A DNA stretch of 64,000 bases, from assembly GCF_037975245.1 (NCBI RefSeq), contig NC_092565.1, forward strand, positions 12,704,499 to 12,768,498, read 5' to 3'. Source of the stretch: Apostichopus japonicus. Lineage: Eukaryota > Echinodermata > Holothuroidea > Aspidochirotida > Stichopodidae. Within the stretch, counting starts at the first letter, position 1; each line of letters opens with the position of its first letter. Made by a program: the position numbers and the translations under genes. Below are positions 53,892 through 64,000 of the stretch, piece after piece. The notes beneath the pieces are model-generated. The model searched no databases, was not told where the DNA came from, and saw only the letters and a list, made by a program, of their open reading frames with translations.

Positions 53892-55127
53892 CTTATGAAC
53901 GACAACAACAACTATTAGAGTGACGTGCTGGACCCTGTGGAGGTAAACGGGAGGCTATATTGCTCAGGATCTCAAATGTGACCAATTTGTGGCGTGGGGT
54001 TTAAATTAACATTCATGTGGAGAAAGAAAACTGTTTCTCAAATTGAGGAAAGAGAAAACAAATGGGTTAAATAATGAAGAAATAGACACCAACCTTGGAC
54101 GGAGCATCCCATTAACGAAAATTTGTTGAAGTTGAAGGATCGTCAGATTTGATAAGATGGATTCTCCAAGTCACTTAAACCTGATTGAAGGACGCCATCT
54201 CTATTAACATTTCATTGTCGATGAAAACACAACAAGTCTTTTTTTTTAAATGAAGCAAACAAAATTCACGATAATGTTTTCAACAACCTTCAAAAGGTTT
54301 AGAGGGTAGTGCGCACAGTTATTCCTTGACAAATGTAAAAAAAACTTTAAAAAAAACTGACCATTTTTGTTTTATATTTAATAGAAGCATGATTGTAGGC
54401 CTATACCGATACGGTAATTGTCTCAGTTATAAACACTATATATAGGGAGTGTTACATGTTGCTTCTGCTATCCGTTCATAATAATGATAGTTCGTTGTAT
54501 GTTTAGTCGTTCGCATTATAACACATTCTATCTACAAACGCCGTCATGATGGAAAACAGAATGTACACAGATATAATGTATACGGAATACGTAAAATGGC
54601 TTCTGTATGGAAAATCGTTAGTGAAAAGGACTCTTGCAAAGGTATTCAACACGTAATAAATCTATTGTTGAAGTATCATTAGCAACGGATCTCCTACCTG
54701 CTAGGTCCTCTGTGGATAGGTTTACGTTGACAGCTGAGTGAGACAAACGTACCACAACCATGTACTCGCATCAACGTATCTGAATATATATTGGTGGCGC
54801 ATCACCAACACTCGAATAAACAAAATTGTCTGCAATAAAAGATGAAGAAAATGTTGATCAAATTATCACTTGTTGGGCATTCAAATTCCTTAGAATACAT
54901 GTCGTACTTTTACTTGTTTTGAGACAAAAACTTTACCCAAATTTGGTTGGATCTATACGTACCCAGTGTTGGGTATTGTTTACAGTGTAGGCCTCCAGAG
55001 TAATTGGTGATGATTGTAATAGCCTAACCCAAGGTGTTTGTGAATAGTTACATAAATACGGTGGTAAAGTGGTATTCATTTGTTCATGCCTGATATAAAT
55101 TTATCTTCTTCAGTAAATTGCTCACAT

Positions 55128-55567
55128 TTCGGCAGTCCACTCAACATTGTTTGGTCAAAGTCGCTAGAAATATATACCGTAACCTGTTATGAACCCCATT
55201 AAGAACACAATCGTCCAAAGAATGCCGATACAGCCCCAACCTGTGATAAAAACAGGATTTGTGTTATAGCAACCCGTCATTGGTACTCCTTTGCCTCATC
55301 TCCCCCGCCCCAAACCCCTCCCACCTGCTCCCGGAAATTGATTCTTTTTCGGCATGCTTCCCTCAACACATTGTTGGTCAGAAACGCTTGAAATATACAC
55401 CGTAACCATTTATGAAATTCTTTAAGCCAGAAAATCTTCCAAATAATGTCTACAGAGCCCCAGCTTGAGAAATGGCACTTTATGTCATATTAAACCCGTC
55501 AATCGTACACCTTATAGCCTCCCTAGTCCCCATCCCATCCGCTCTGGGTTTCTATGGAATCAATTCC
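55128..55567 (+). repeat. Diverged tandem duplication, unit about 220 bp
   Basis: Copy A starts at 55128 and copy B at 55348, both with TTCGGCA. Shared landmarks in the same order are CTCAACA, TTGGTCA, GAAATATA, ACCGTAACC, TTATGAA, ACAG-GCCCCA, AACCCGTCA and TCCC-rich ends. Roughly two thirds of positions agree by eye. No coding frame spans both copies. Confidence 0.7.
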
Positions 55568-56607
55568 CCTGAAATGTTGCGTGTATGTTGAATGAGTATA
55601 TTCGTAGGGCCTATACCATTGTATGGATATAATCGAGTATTTGACCTTCATTTACATTACAATTCACATATGACCTGGCTTACTTCATTGAACGCCATTG
55701 ACCTATCAGTGATAATCTTTAACGATGATTTTGACGACGCGCGTCGTTTTTTCCCTTCATATTCCTGCTGGATATTTCATATTGTAATAATTGCCAAATG
55801 GAAGCAAAGTTTAGAATTGAAACCAGGGGGAGGTATCAAACCAAACTCCTATGGTGAGCTGACCTAAACAGGTGCGACCTAAATCATATAGGCATACTTC
55901 TGTCTCCCTACTTTGAAAAACCTCGCTCCTATGCTCACTGGGAAACGAGACGTGTAAGCTTTCTCGCTATTCGAATACCTTTGGGGAACAAGGCCTTCTA
56001 GTTCCTTAAATTACAATTGGTTGTATTAACAAGCCAAACTTTTGAAAATGGCGATTTCATTTCAGCCTTATCTACAGACGTCGGCGATACACTGGCAGGA
56101 ACCGCGTCGTATCCTTGTAAGCATTTTTTTCTCTTATCATTTCTTGTCAATTAATTGTAATTTTGCCAAAACAGACTGAGAATTACTGTTAATAATATTG
56201 TCGTTTGATTTGTCTGATGTATGCTCTTATATTATTTTCCACTAAATCAACGTATAGGCCTATCAAGTACTTTATTAATGCAATACCATAAAATTTGAGA
56301 AGAGGAGCAGTCCCTTTTTTACCCTGTTAATCACATGCGCACAGAACGCACAAAGTTGGCATAATTGTAACATTTTCTTCAATATTTAAAAAAAAGAAAG
56401 CTCATGTTAAAACCAATATAAAGACCTGCATTTGTATGGGATTTTTAGTATTATTTATGTATTACCAAGTAATATTAAAAAATTACCAAAATTATCATTA
56501 TCGAGATTGCTTAAACTATTAGAGATATACTGGACACGGAAAACGTAAAGTTTATATATCAAAAGGCACAACTTAGAATAAATTAGTTGAATTGCGCAAA
56601 CTCGGCT

Positions 56608-56677
<70 letters not shown>
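56608..56677 (+). repeat. (AT)n microsatellite
   Basis: About 70 bp of AT dinucleotides with a single ATTTATAT interruption near 56628. Confidence 0.96.
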
Positions 56678-56681
<4 letters not shown>

Positions 56682-58047
56682 CATGCATGTGATCATCACG
56701 TGACCTCTGACGTGTCGTTTGGTTAATCATATTGACATTTTCCGGTATTCGATTTTTTTTTACCTTTCTGACATGAAAAAAAATGCGCCAGGGCGACGAT
56801 ATTTTGAGAATTCGTTCAAGTTTATCGAACCTTCTTTTTAATTTAACAATCTAGGAGGGTGTCTTAGTTTATACAATTTAAATTTTATAATTTTGAGTAA
56901 AATTTGGAATAATTTAAGCAGTAACAATGGGGAAAAAAATGTAAAAATTTATGTAAAGTTTTGCGTATTTTGTGAACACGAGGGTAACGTATTAGATCTT
57001 TTTGCATTTTTTTAAATGACCAAAACTTCATCAGAATATTGCTCGAGTAGATGTAAACTTTATGTCTCCTTTTCTCCGATATAATATACCTACGGATTTA
57101 CCCCCTCCACCTTCCCGCCCCCCTCCCCGCCACTAAAAAAAATTGTGATGTGAAAAATAGCGCATCAAACAAGTAAAAGTCATTTCTCTAATCGCGTTCC
57201 GTTTTCTATATCAGCCCAAAGGACGCATATAGGAAATTACAGGAACAAACCAATATAATTGAAATGGAAATAGGCAATATCTCATTGCGATTTGTTTTTA
57301 GGCGAGATATTTCTAGAAAATGTTTTAGTCACGAAAGAGGAACGTGGGTACGAAAACTAACAAACAGCAAAGTCACTCGGTCACTCCATACATTTTCGGT
57401 TCCATTTGGCATCGATTTTCCGTGTAAACTAACGCCGAATTTTAGTTTTACAGGCGCTTGTAGCGCAAACTTTCGTAACCATACAACACTTGGAAGAGTT
57501 GAAATGAAATTGAACGGATGTCGCATAAACTAATAAGCCTACAACACATAGCAAAGGGCTATTGTCACATATTGCACTGTTCACCATCTGCAAGGAACTT
57601 CACCCAAGGTAAGGCATGTGTAAGATACCATACGCTAATTTAAAAGAATGATTTTATTGTCAGCCTCTGCACTGTAACCACCCGAATATGATGATGGTAT
57701 GTCTAATGCAGTACAGTACCGCATTTGCTGATGTAAAGATACCATTATAAACTATTTACAAAAAAAGTCACCCAAACAGCCTGGACACGACATGCAAACA
57801 ACTTACTTCTCTCTTCATGCAGCCTCAAACCCCAGTCTCATTTTAGAGATTTTATACAGATATTAAACATCATAGACCAATTCATACAAGCTTGACTGGT
57901 TTCTTTCTAGTGATCACCAGAGCAACACCACGCATTTACTAGAACCATGTGTGAGCAAGGGAACTTTCAGCGAATGAGAAAGAGCGAACCATCGGAGACT
58001 CCATGAGACTACGTCAACTGTCAATGTTTTGTACATCCTGACCACTG

Positions 58048-58339
58048 ATTGGATCAGACAGCGGCGTACATCGATACGCTGACTCTAATTGGATAATTGG
58101 ATGTGAATAGCCAATGAGAGGCGTTAACACAGACCACTTAGGGTGAGATTTAACGATTCGTGTTGACAGCTCGGCGGATGTGGGACGACCGTGCATTGTT
58201 GCCTGTTTACTATTACCCGAGGGGAACGGTAGAAAGTGGTCGAGATAACACCTTGGATTCATTTGCTCGGAAAAATAGAGTAGAAGTTTTCACACGGACT
58301 GAGTATAAAGACAAATTTCCCGATATTAACAAGACCAAT
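58048..58339 (+). promoter_or_regulatory. CCAAT-box cluster upstream of Lbx
   Basis: Five CCAAT or inverted ATTGG pentamers occur at 58048-58052, 58088-58092, 58096-58100, 58111-58115 and 58335-58339, the last about 95 bp before the TATA box. Two of them are within TAATTGG, which also fits homeodomain binding. A proximal promoter role is inferred from position. Confidence 0.45.
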
Positions 58340-58434
58340 CAGTCTTGGAAGGTTTTTGGCCACCACAAAGTGTCGTTACTACTCTTGTCAGCTTATGTCA
58401 GCTCGGGACATTGCAGACAGGATCCGTTGGAGTT

Positions 58435-58442
58435 TATATAAA
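58435..58442 (+). promoter_or_regulatory. TATA box of the Lbx promoter
   Basis: A perfect TATATAAA at 58435-58442 stands about 31 bp upstream of TTTTCAACTG (A at 58466), which is a plausible start site though not an ideal initiator. This would give a 5' UTR of about 410 nt before the first Lbx ATG at 58876. Confidence 0.6.
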
Positions 58443-58875
58443 TTGATGTTCTTGGAAACTTTTTCAACTGCCGACTGAACCTTTTTAACCACATATCTAC
58501 CAGGATAATTGAAGAGGGATATAGTTTTGCAAGTTTCAGATAACTTTTACATTTACATTTAATTTTAATCTCGACTTTATTCGGTGCATCCAAAAGAGAA
58601 CTATTTACATCTTGAAAGTCTTTCCATCAACTTCTTTTAAAAATCACTTACTTTCAGTTACATTCGTTTGATGGTAACTTTGTGCCACCATTAGTAGTCG
58701 AAAGTTCAGACAAAAGCAGTTGTATCCGTCGAAGAAAGTAACTTTTTCAAACTTTTTCGACTTTCGACTTTTTATTCAAGGTTTGCCTTCATTTCATTGT
58801 TCAACAGGATCTTCCATATAACTATATACAGTCTCTCAAGGTGATTGCTTGATAGATCGCTGTTACTAGGGCGTT

Positions 58876-59326
58876 ATGACGACAGTTATCATAGCCTATC
58901 CTACCATGAGCTCCCCACGGAAGTTTCCCCCACCCCCACCCAGGGTAAGACCTGTAGGTTCTCCATCTCGCAATGAGAAACCATTCACGTCTTTCCTGAT
59001 CAAGGATATTCTGAAGACAAATAAAAGTCATGAACACAATGTTCCGTCGTTGGAATTTCTGAAACATAAATTTTGTCCGATACCCACCAGAGGAACTGAG
59101 TCTGTATGGGTTGCAGGAGAAGGACTTCTCCTAGCACGTCCACGTCCCGTCAACCGTGCGGCGGTCGCGGCTGCTACAGCAGCCTTCATCAGCGACGCGA
59201 AGAAGAGCGATCAAGCAACGGTCTTGCTCGGTAAAGACTCCCCGGATGCTCCCCTTACAGCTCTAGAACAATTGACCACGAAAACATTTACTGGGTTGGA
59301 GACAAGCATACTGAAGGCCGCAGAGG
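58876..59326 (+). CDS. Lbx: Ladybird homeobox protein (LBX family), exon 1, residues 1-150 plus part of 151
   Basis: Lbx is an NK-like homeodomain repressor; in vertebrates it patterns dorsal spinal interneurons and migratory muscle precursors. Two blocks identify it. EKPFTSFLIKDIL (residues 34-46) is the Engrailed-homology-1 motif that recruits Groucho/TLE and matches the LBX version. PLTALEQLTTKTFTGLETSI and then LKAAEG (126-151) is an LBX-specific block just before the homeodomain. The exon ends in GAGG|GTAAGT with phase 1, at what I recall as the vertebrate LBX1 intron position (after AAEG). A Pro-rich N-terminus (RKFPPPPPR) and an Ala-rich stretch (95-103) are also present. The homeodomain exon is not in the window. 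The start could be Met1 (58876) or Met11 (58906, context TACCATGA). Confidence 0.94.
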
Positions 59327-61895
59327 GTAAGTAAGGGTCTCATGACACATTCATGATGTTAACATATATAAATGTGTGTGTGTATATGTGTATGTATTTG
59401 TATATGTATATAACTATGTGTGTATGCGTATGTTACTATAACCAATGTGTTACAGAAGAATAATAATGATTTATAATAGTTTATCACTTCATGACTGTCG
59501 CACGTCTGAATGAAAAATTCAATACATACAATGGTAATAATAATAATAATAACGATATTAATAATTATAATAATACTAATAATGATTTAACATTAAAAAC
59601 AAACACACAAAACATCGACCCGACTGACTCACTATACTATTGTTTATGTATTAATATTTTACATAGTATTCTTATTCTTGTATTATAGAGTTTAACTTTT
59701 CTAATTTTTACTGAATTTGAAAACTTGCAACTTGCAATTTATATGTTGTACGACGCGTTGAGATGTTTTTACATGTAATGAGCCTTTTAAGAATATATTT
59801 ACATTACATTACTTAGTATATAACAGTGAAGTATGATCCATGAAGCGTACGGCGATACCAACATGCATGATATAAAATATATAATCTTAATTGTATTCAA
59901 TTTTACTCGTCAGCAAAGAAAACTGTACGTACAAACAAAAATTGCGTTTGAAATTGACGAAGAAAAAGTTTACAAAAAAAATATCGAAATTGTCAATTGT
60001 TAACCGATATTATACGTAGTTCATATGATTTAAGGAACCCTTTAAGTTCTCATACTTCTGGTTCAAATTTGCGTATATCCTAACTTTAGCAAGAATTGAT
60101 CAAATCCGGTCCTTATATACCGCTATAAATACCCCCCCCCCCCCCACAAAAAAAAAAAAAATAACGGTTTAAGGTATAACATTGCATAAAAGATGTAATA
60201 CCAATTTACACAAGGTAACAAGCTTTTGTTTTTAGAGGTTTAAATCGAGCTGAAGACGGTGCATAAACCACAACCTGGTATGAGAAGTGAATATAGAGGT
60301 AAATAATATTTTATAGAGGTATAATCAAATATTAAGCAGAGAGACATCAAAGAGAGAAACCCACCTCAGGGGTATAACAACCATTGGTCATTAAACTAAT
60401 CACTTCTTTATGTCTTTGTCTTCTATTGTTGAATGAACGTTTCCATTGTGACTCAAATCTGTAAAACTTTACAGGTATAGCAATATAAATTTACCCCCCC
60501 CCCTAAAAAAAAAAAAAAAAAATTAAAATTAAAACTGTATTATTTACTGTTACTCATACATATTATCCGGTTTATACCATCCAGGTAGAACAGTGAGGTG
60601 ACATTTAAAGATAAACTGTTTAGAGCCCGTCTCTTTCACTACAGGAATTTGATATCAAAATAATGTTTTCCTTAAAATCATACATTTTAAAAGTAAACAT
60701 GTATTCTGTTAAATATTTAAATATGATGGTGAGCACACCGATCATTACATTTTGATTTCCTCAAATTAATGTTGGCAACCAAACAAGTTTGTGACATTTA
60801 ATTATTTATAAATGATAATTATAGACGTGATATAAATAAACAACAAAATATGGCGGAAACAACGCAAACATACAATGATATGTATTGACAGATGGCGGAC
60901 TATAATACAGAATATTATACACTGTTTGTTCCTATATCTAAATCGAAATTTTCAAGTTATTTTGACAATTTTGGATTTCAATGCCTGCTTTTCTTGGCAA
61001 CAACGTATCAAACATACCAAAGTATAAGTTTAAAAATAATTGAAATTAACTACTTGAGACTGTTCCTATAATTGTTAATACTAAAAAAAAAATGCGCTTA
61101 TTAGCAATAATTTGGTTTTACGAATTTTGGACCGTTTTTCGCCCACACCATTTGTTATACATGCTAGGCCAAACCAAGGTATGATATTTTCAAGTATCAA
61201 AATGAATCATGGTGAAATGAGGTAATAGTACACAAAATTTGGTATACCCCTAAAATTTCTACAAGATGAAGTTAATATTTCCTAAAAAGATTATGGTCAC
61301 ACTGTTCAAAACTGTTAATTACGACAACTGGTTTGATCACGTGATTAATTACGATGATCAGGGTGTTGAATATTTAAAGAATGAGTCAACGAATGAGAAA
61401 AGAAGAAAAATAAAACAATTTATTTAAGTTCATGACTTTGGACATTGTATAAATAATAATAAAAAACAAAACTAGTAAAAGCGATGGAACAAGAGAGCAG
61501 ACCTATGGGTCTTTAGAATGATCTGTGTAATTTGTGTAACTATATAGACATATAAAAATGAAAATACCAAACTCTGGCAAAACGGTGGCAGTTTGGTTTG
61601 GTTTCTATCATTTGGCATGAAACAAATTTCGGAAGCTTAAATATGTTTAGATGAAAACGGATGTAATGCTACATGTTACCGTTTTGTCGATAATCTTTAG
61701 AACATTTTAAATATTTTTGTTGAATTAATGATACTTCTGTTCCTCTTTTGTGGCGTTATTTTGTTCCTTTCACAAAACAGCCAACCTTTTGAGCAGGAAT
61801 TGTAACGAATCCTTGATAGTTGTCCAATCGCAGAACAGTCTCTGGTGAAAGTTCTCTCACATCTTAAAAAACCCTGTCATCATTTGCTCCATGCG

Positions 61896-61972
61896 AATGT
61901 GAGTGAAAGAACAATAGCCTTAATTAATAATTAATTTGGTAGATTGCCCTTACATTGTTCTTTCTCTCATTT
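61896..61972. repeat. Imperfect inverted repeat in Lbx intron 1
   Basis: AATGTGAGTGAAAGAACAAT (61896-61915) pairs with ATTGTTCTTTCTCTCATTT (61954-61972) with one bulge and one or two mismatches. The loop is about 38 nt, AT-rich, and contains TTAATTAATAATTAATT. Confidence 0.75.
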
Positions 61973-63214
61973 ACAATTAATTTATGTACACCATTCCTCC
62001 GTTAACACTACAGGAAGCTATTTCATCTCCCTGTCACAACTCCACGATTCAAAGAATTTTAGTCAACATTTTAGTGAGAAGGTCTTACTAAACAAAGGGA
62101 CTATTGGTACACCGATATAACTTATATATATATTATATATATTTGTTATATAACTATTAGCATCAGTACCTATTTCTTAGATATGTTTAATAAACAATAT
62201 TATTAAGAATCAAGTCGCACTGAAGCAAAAAGCTGTTTCATCTCAGCGACTACCGTATGGTACGTTTTTGGCCTAATGTATACTACAACAAATTATCGGT
62301 TATAGACGGTTATAGATTTCGTTGTAAATCATACATTTAATTATTCACACATGCATTATACGCTCCACAAGGTCTTTTGGGAAATAAAGAGTCAACTGGT
62401 GTAAGAGCACAAGAAAAGAAAAGAAAAAATATATATGTGACATTGATTTGTGTCATTACAATTTGACATTTCACGGAGGCTCACAAATATGCGCAAAGTA
62501 TATGCTGTTAAAACAGGAAAATTAATCCAATGTTTTATAGTTGGGAGAAGAGCTATGTAGCATTCCATTGTTTAGAATTTAGAATAAGTACATTCTCCAA
62601 TAAGGACATTATTAAAATTAAGATTTTCATGCATTCTATCAAGGTATATAGTAAAACTTTAAAGGACAAATACTTGTTTGTAAAAACAACATATATATTT
62701 ACAACCCAAAAAAACTTTTTTTAAGTTTATCGCTACAACGAGTAATTAGTCAATAGAAATAATCACTTCTTTCTTACAATTTTGTTCATCTGCAAAATTT
62801 TATCGGAAAGGTAGAACGTATCATTATTATAAGGGTTAAAAGAGTTATGTAAGAGAAGTTCCACAGCGGATAAGCATCATTCTCATGATCTGTATATAAG
62901 ACTCTGTTTCTCGGCTGACGTCGGGAAGCAAAATAATATCCCGTAGGTAATCGGTAGGTGGTCGAGACCAGAATCCAAGTGACAGAAGTTGACCAATTAA
63001 CGATTAACTAAAATTGCTGTTTTATCGCCCAGGTCTCCTGTTAGTGTATGTTTTGTTAACGTCGTATCGTATCGTTGGTTGCTTTAAATTAATTCCGAAT
63101 TGAGCATACAGCTTGTTTCTCAATTTGCTAGTTGGCAAGCCATCCGGATGTGACGTAAAGCTTCGTTAGGCTACACTGATGGGTATGTTTAGAGTCCAGA
63201 GCAGGCTCTACGTT

Positions 63215-63293
63215 AAAATGATAGCCCAGAGGAAAATTTACAATTGATAACAACAAAATAAGAATAATCTGTTTTCCTCTGGACTATCGTTTT
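63215..63293. repeat. Imperfect 22-bp inverted repeat in Lbx intron 1
   Basis: Arms at 63215-63236 (AAAATGATAGCCCAGAGGA...) and 63272-63293 (...TCCTCTGGACTATCGTTTT) pair at 20 of 22 positions around a 35-nt AT-rich loop. Confidence 0.85.
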
Positions 63294-63381
63294 CTAATTA
63301 CACTTCATCAATCTGAAATTATGTTCAATGAATACTTCAATAGCCCGAAATTATTGTTATCATACAGGATATACCGGATGC

Positions 63382-63530
63382 CCGGTTACCGATATCGGTG
63401 TACTCGAATCTTACAACATTGTATATAGATATATGAAAATGGTATGGTTATACACCGAAACCGGTTACGGATATCGGTTTACACGAATCTTATATTGTAT
63501 ATAGTTAAATGTAATTGGTATGGTTATAAC
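63382..63530 (+). repeat. 79-bp tandem duplication with GATATCGG core
   Basis: CCGGTTACCGATATCGG at 63382 and CCGGTTACGGATATCGG at 63461 each begin a unit that continues with CGAATCTTA, ATTGTATATAG and GGTATGGTTATA. Identity is high, about 80 percent by eye, with small indels. Confidence 0.88.
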
Positions 63531-64000
63531 ATGCAATGATTTATATACTTCAATTGTTGATTATCGTAAATGGGAATGGAATAAAATTGCTCGCAAAATA
63601 TATGGCGTGCTGAAAGCAGCTGGTGGCCGATGCATTATTTACAGTTATGCATCACAGGAATGAAAAATAATATAATAAAAAACGTTGTTATTTTTGGGTA
63701 ATAAAATAAAAATTATTTGTTATTGCTAAAACGAGTTTGCCATTGTTGTGATTTCCAATCTGGAAATACACAATTTTGATATTATTTATTGTTTTATATA
63801 TGAATCAAAAACACTTTATAAAGATTTCACTGATTAGATGAAAGTACATTTAAGAGAATCTACCTGCATGTTTGGGATCACGACAAATATAAACAAAATG
63901 ATATTTTAGGGTATAGCTATAATTGGTTCATTTGATTTAATTTCGGCGTTCAAATGTTTAGCGTTCTAAGTCTCCATGTAACCAATTGTACATGTCACCG

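Larger units (their letters stand above)
59327..64000 (+). other. Lbx: Lbx intron 1 (5' part)
   Basis: No homeodomain-encoding frame appears on either strand up to the window end, so intron 1 exceeds 4.6 kb. It contains a TG/TA-rich stretch (59.37-59.43 kb), an (AAT)n tract (near 59538-59560), two C(n)A(n) junctions (60132-60161 and 60494-60522), imperfect inverted repeats (61896-61972 and 63215-63293) and a tandem duplication (63382-63530). First introns of developmental regulators often carry enhancers, but no element is identified here. Confidence 0.75.

Noticed and set aside
58160-58441. 93-residue ORF ending at the Lbx TATA box
   Set aside because: It lies in the promoter, has no recognised motif and no splice context, and would end inside the TATA element.
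58822-59067. Minus-strand ORF over the start of Lbx
   Set aside because: It is antisense to the LBX exon, whose EH1 and pre-homeodomain blocks establish the plus frame.
59327-64000. Search for the Lbx homeodomain exon
   Set aside because: No frame on either strand encodes a homeodomain helix 3 (WFQNRR-type) before the window ends, so the exon must lie further right.

Overview
This is animal nuclear DNA: AT-rich, with GT-AG introns, short conserved exons in large introns, many microsatellites and no bacterial-style operons. Gene content and repeats (a tRNA-derived SINE with an (ATT)n tail and an 'AAATGGGTACC' core, a hAT-type MITE, frequent poly-G/poly-C tracts) suggest a marine invertebrate deuterostome. 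An echinoderm, possibly a sea cucumber, is my best guess, but the species cannot be fixed from the sequence alone.

Layout. 1-10187 (+): the last 14 coding exons of a cilium central-apparatus protein, best matched to CFAP46; its 5' end lies left of the window. 10188-13400: the space between convergent genes. 13401-17.2 kb (-): TTC1, a TPR co-chaperone adaptor, with four coding exons and a probable non-coding first exon. About 17.2-18.56 kb: the divergent interval between TTC1 and B4GALT7. 18558-24.1 kb (+): B4GALT7, xylosylprotein galactosyltransferase I, complete in five coding exons. 28429-29055 (-): an intact single-exon ORF for an unrecognised basic, serine-rich 208-residue protein. 29.1-58.4 kb: about 29 kb with no gene I can support, but with many repeats. 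58435-59326 (+): TATA box, leader and first coding exon of the homeobox gene Lbx (ladybird). 59327-64000: Lbx intron 1; the homeodomain exon lies right of the window.

The genes do not form one pathway: a ciliary structural gene, a chaperone adaptor, a Golgi proteoglycan-linker enzyme, an orphan ORF and a developmental regulator. Two arrangements matter for regulation: the TTC1/B4GALT7 head-to-head pair, and the long gene-free tract in front of Lbx, typical of developmental transcription factors.

Exon boundaries were set by hand from splice consensus, reading-frame phase and family similarity, with no database search. I found no convincing new multi-gene system. The observations most worth following are the CHAT-like but apparently non-catalytic fold in CFAP46, the Lbx promoter and upstream desert, the hAT MITE with a perfect 8-bp target duplication, the two minisatellites, the perfect 33-bp inverted repeat, and the recurring C(n)A(n)/T(n)G(n) junctions.
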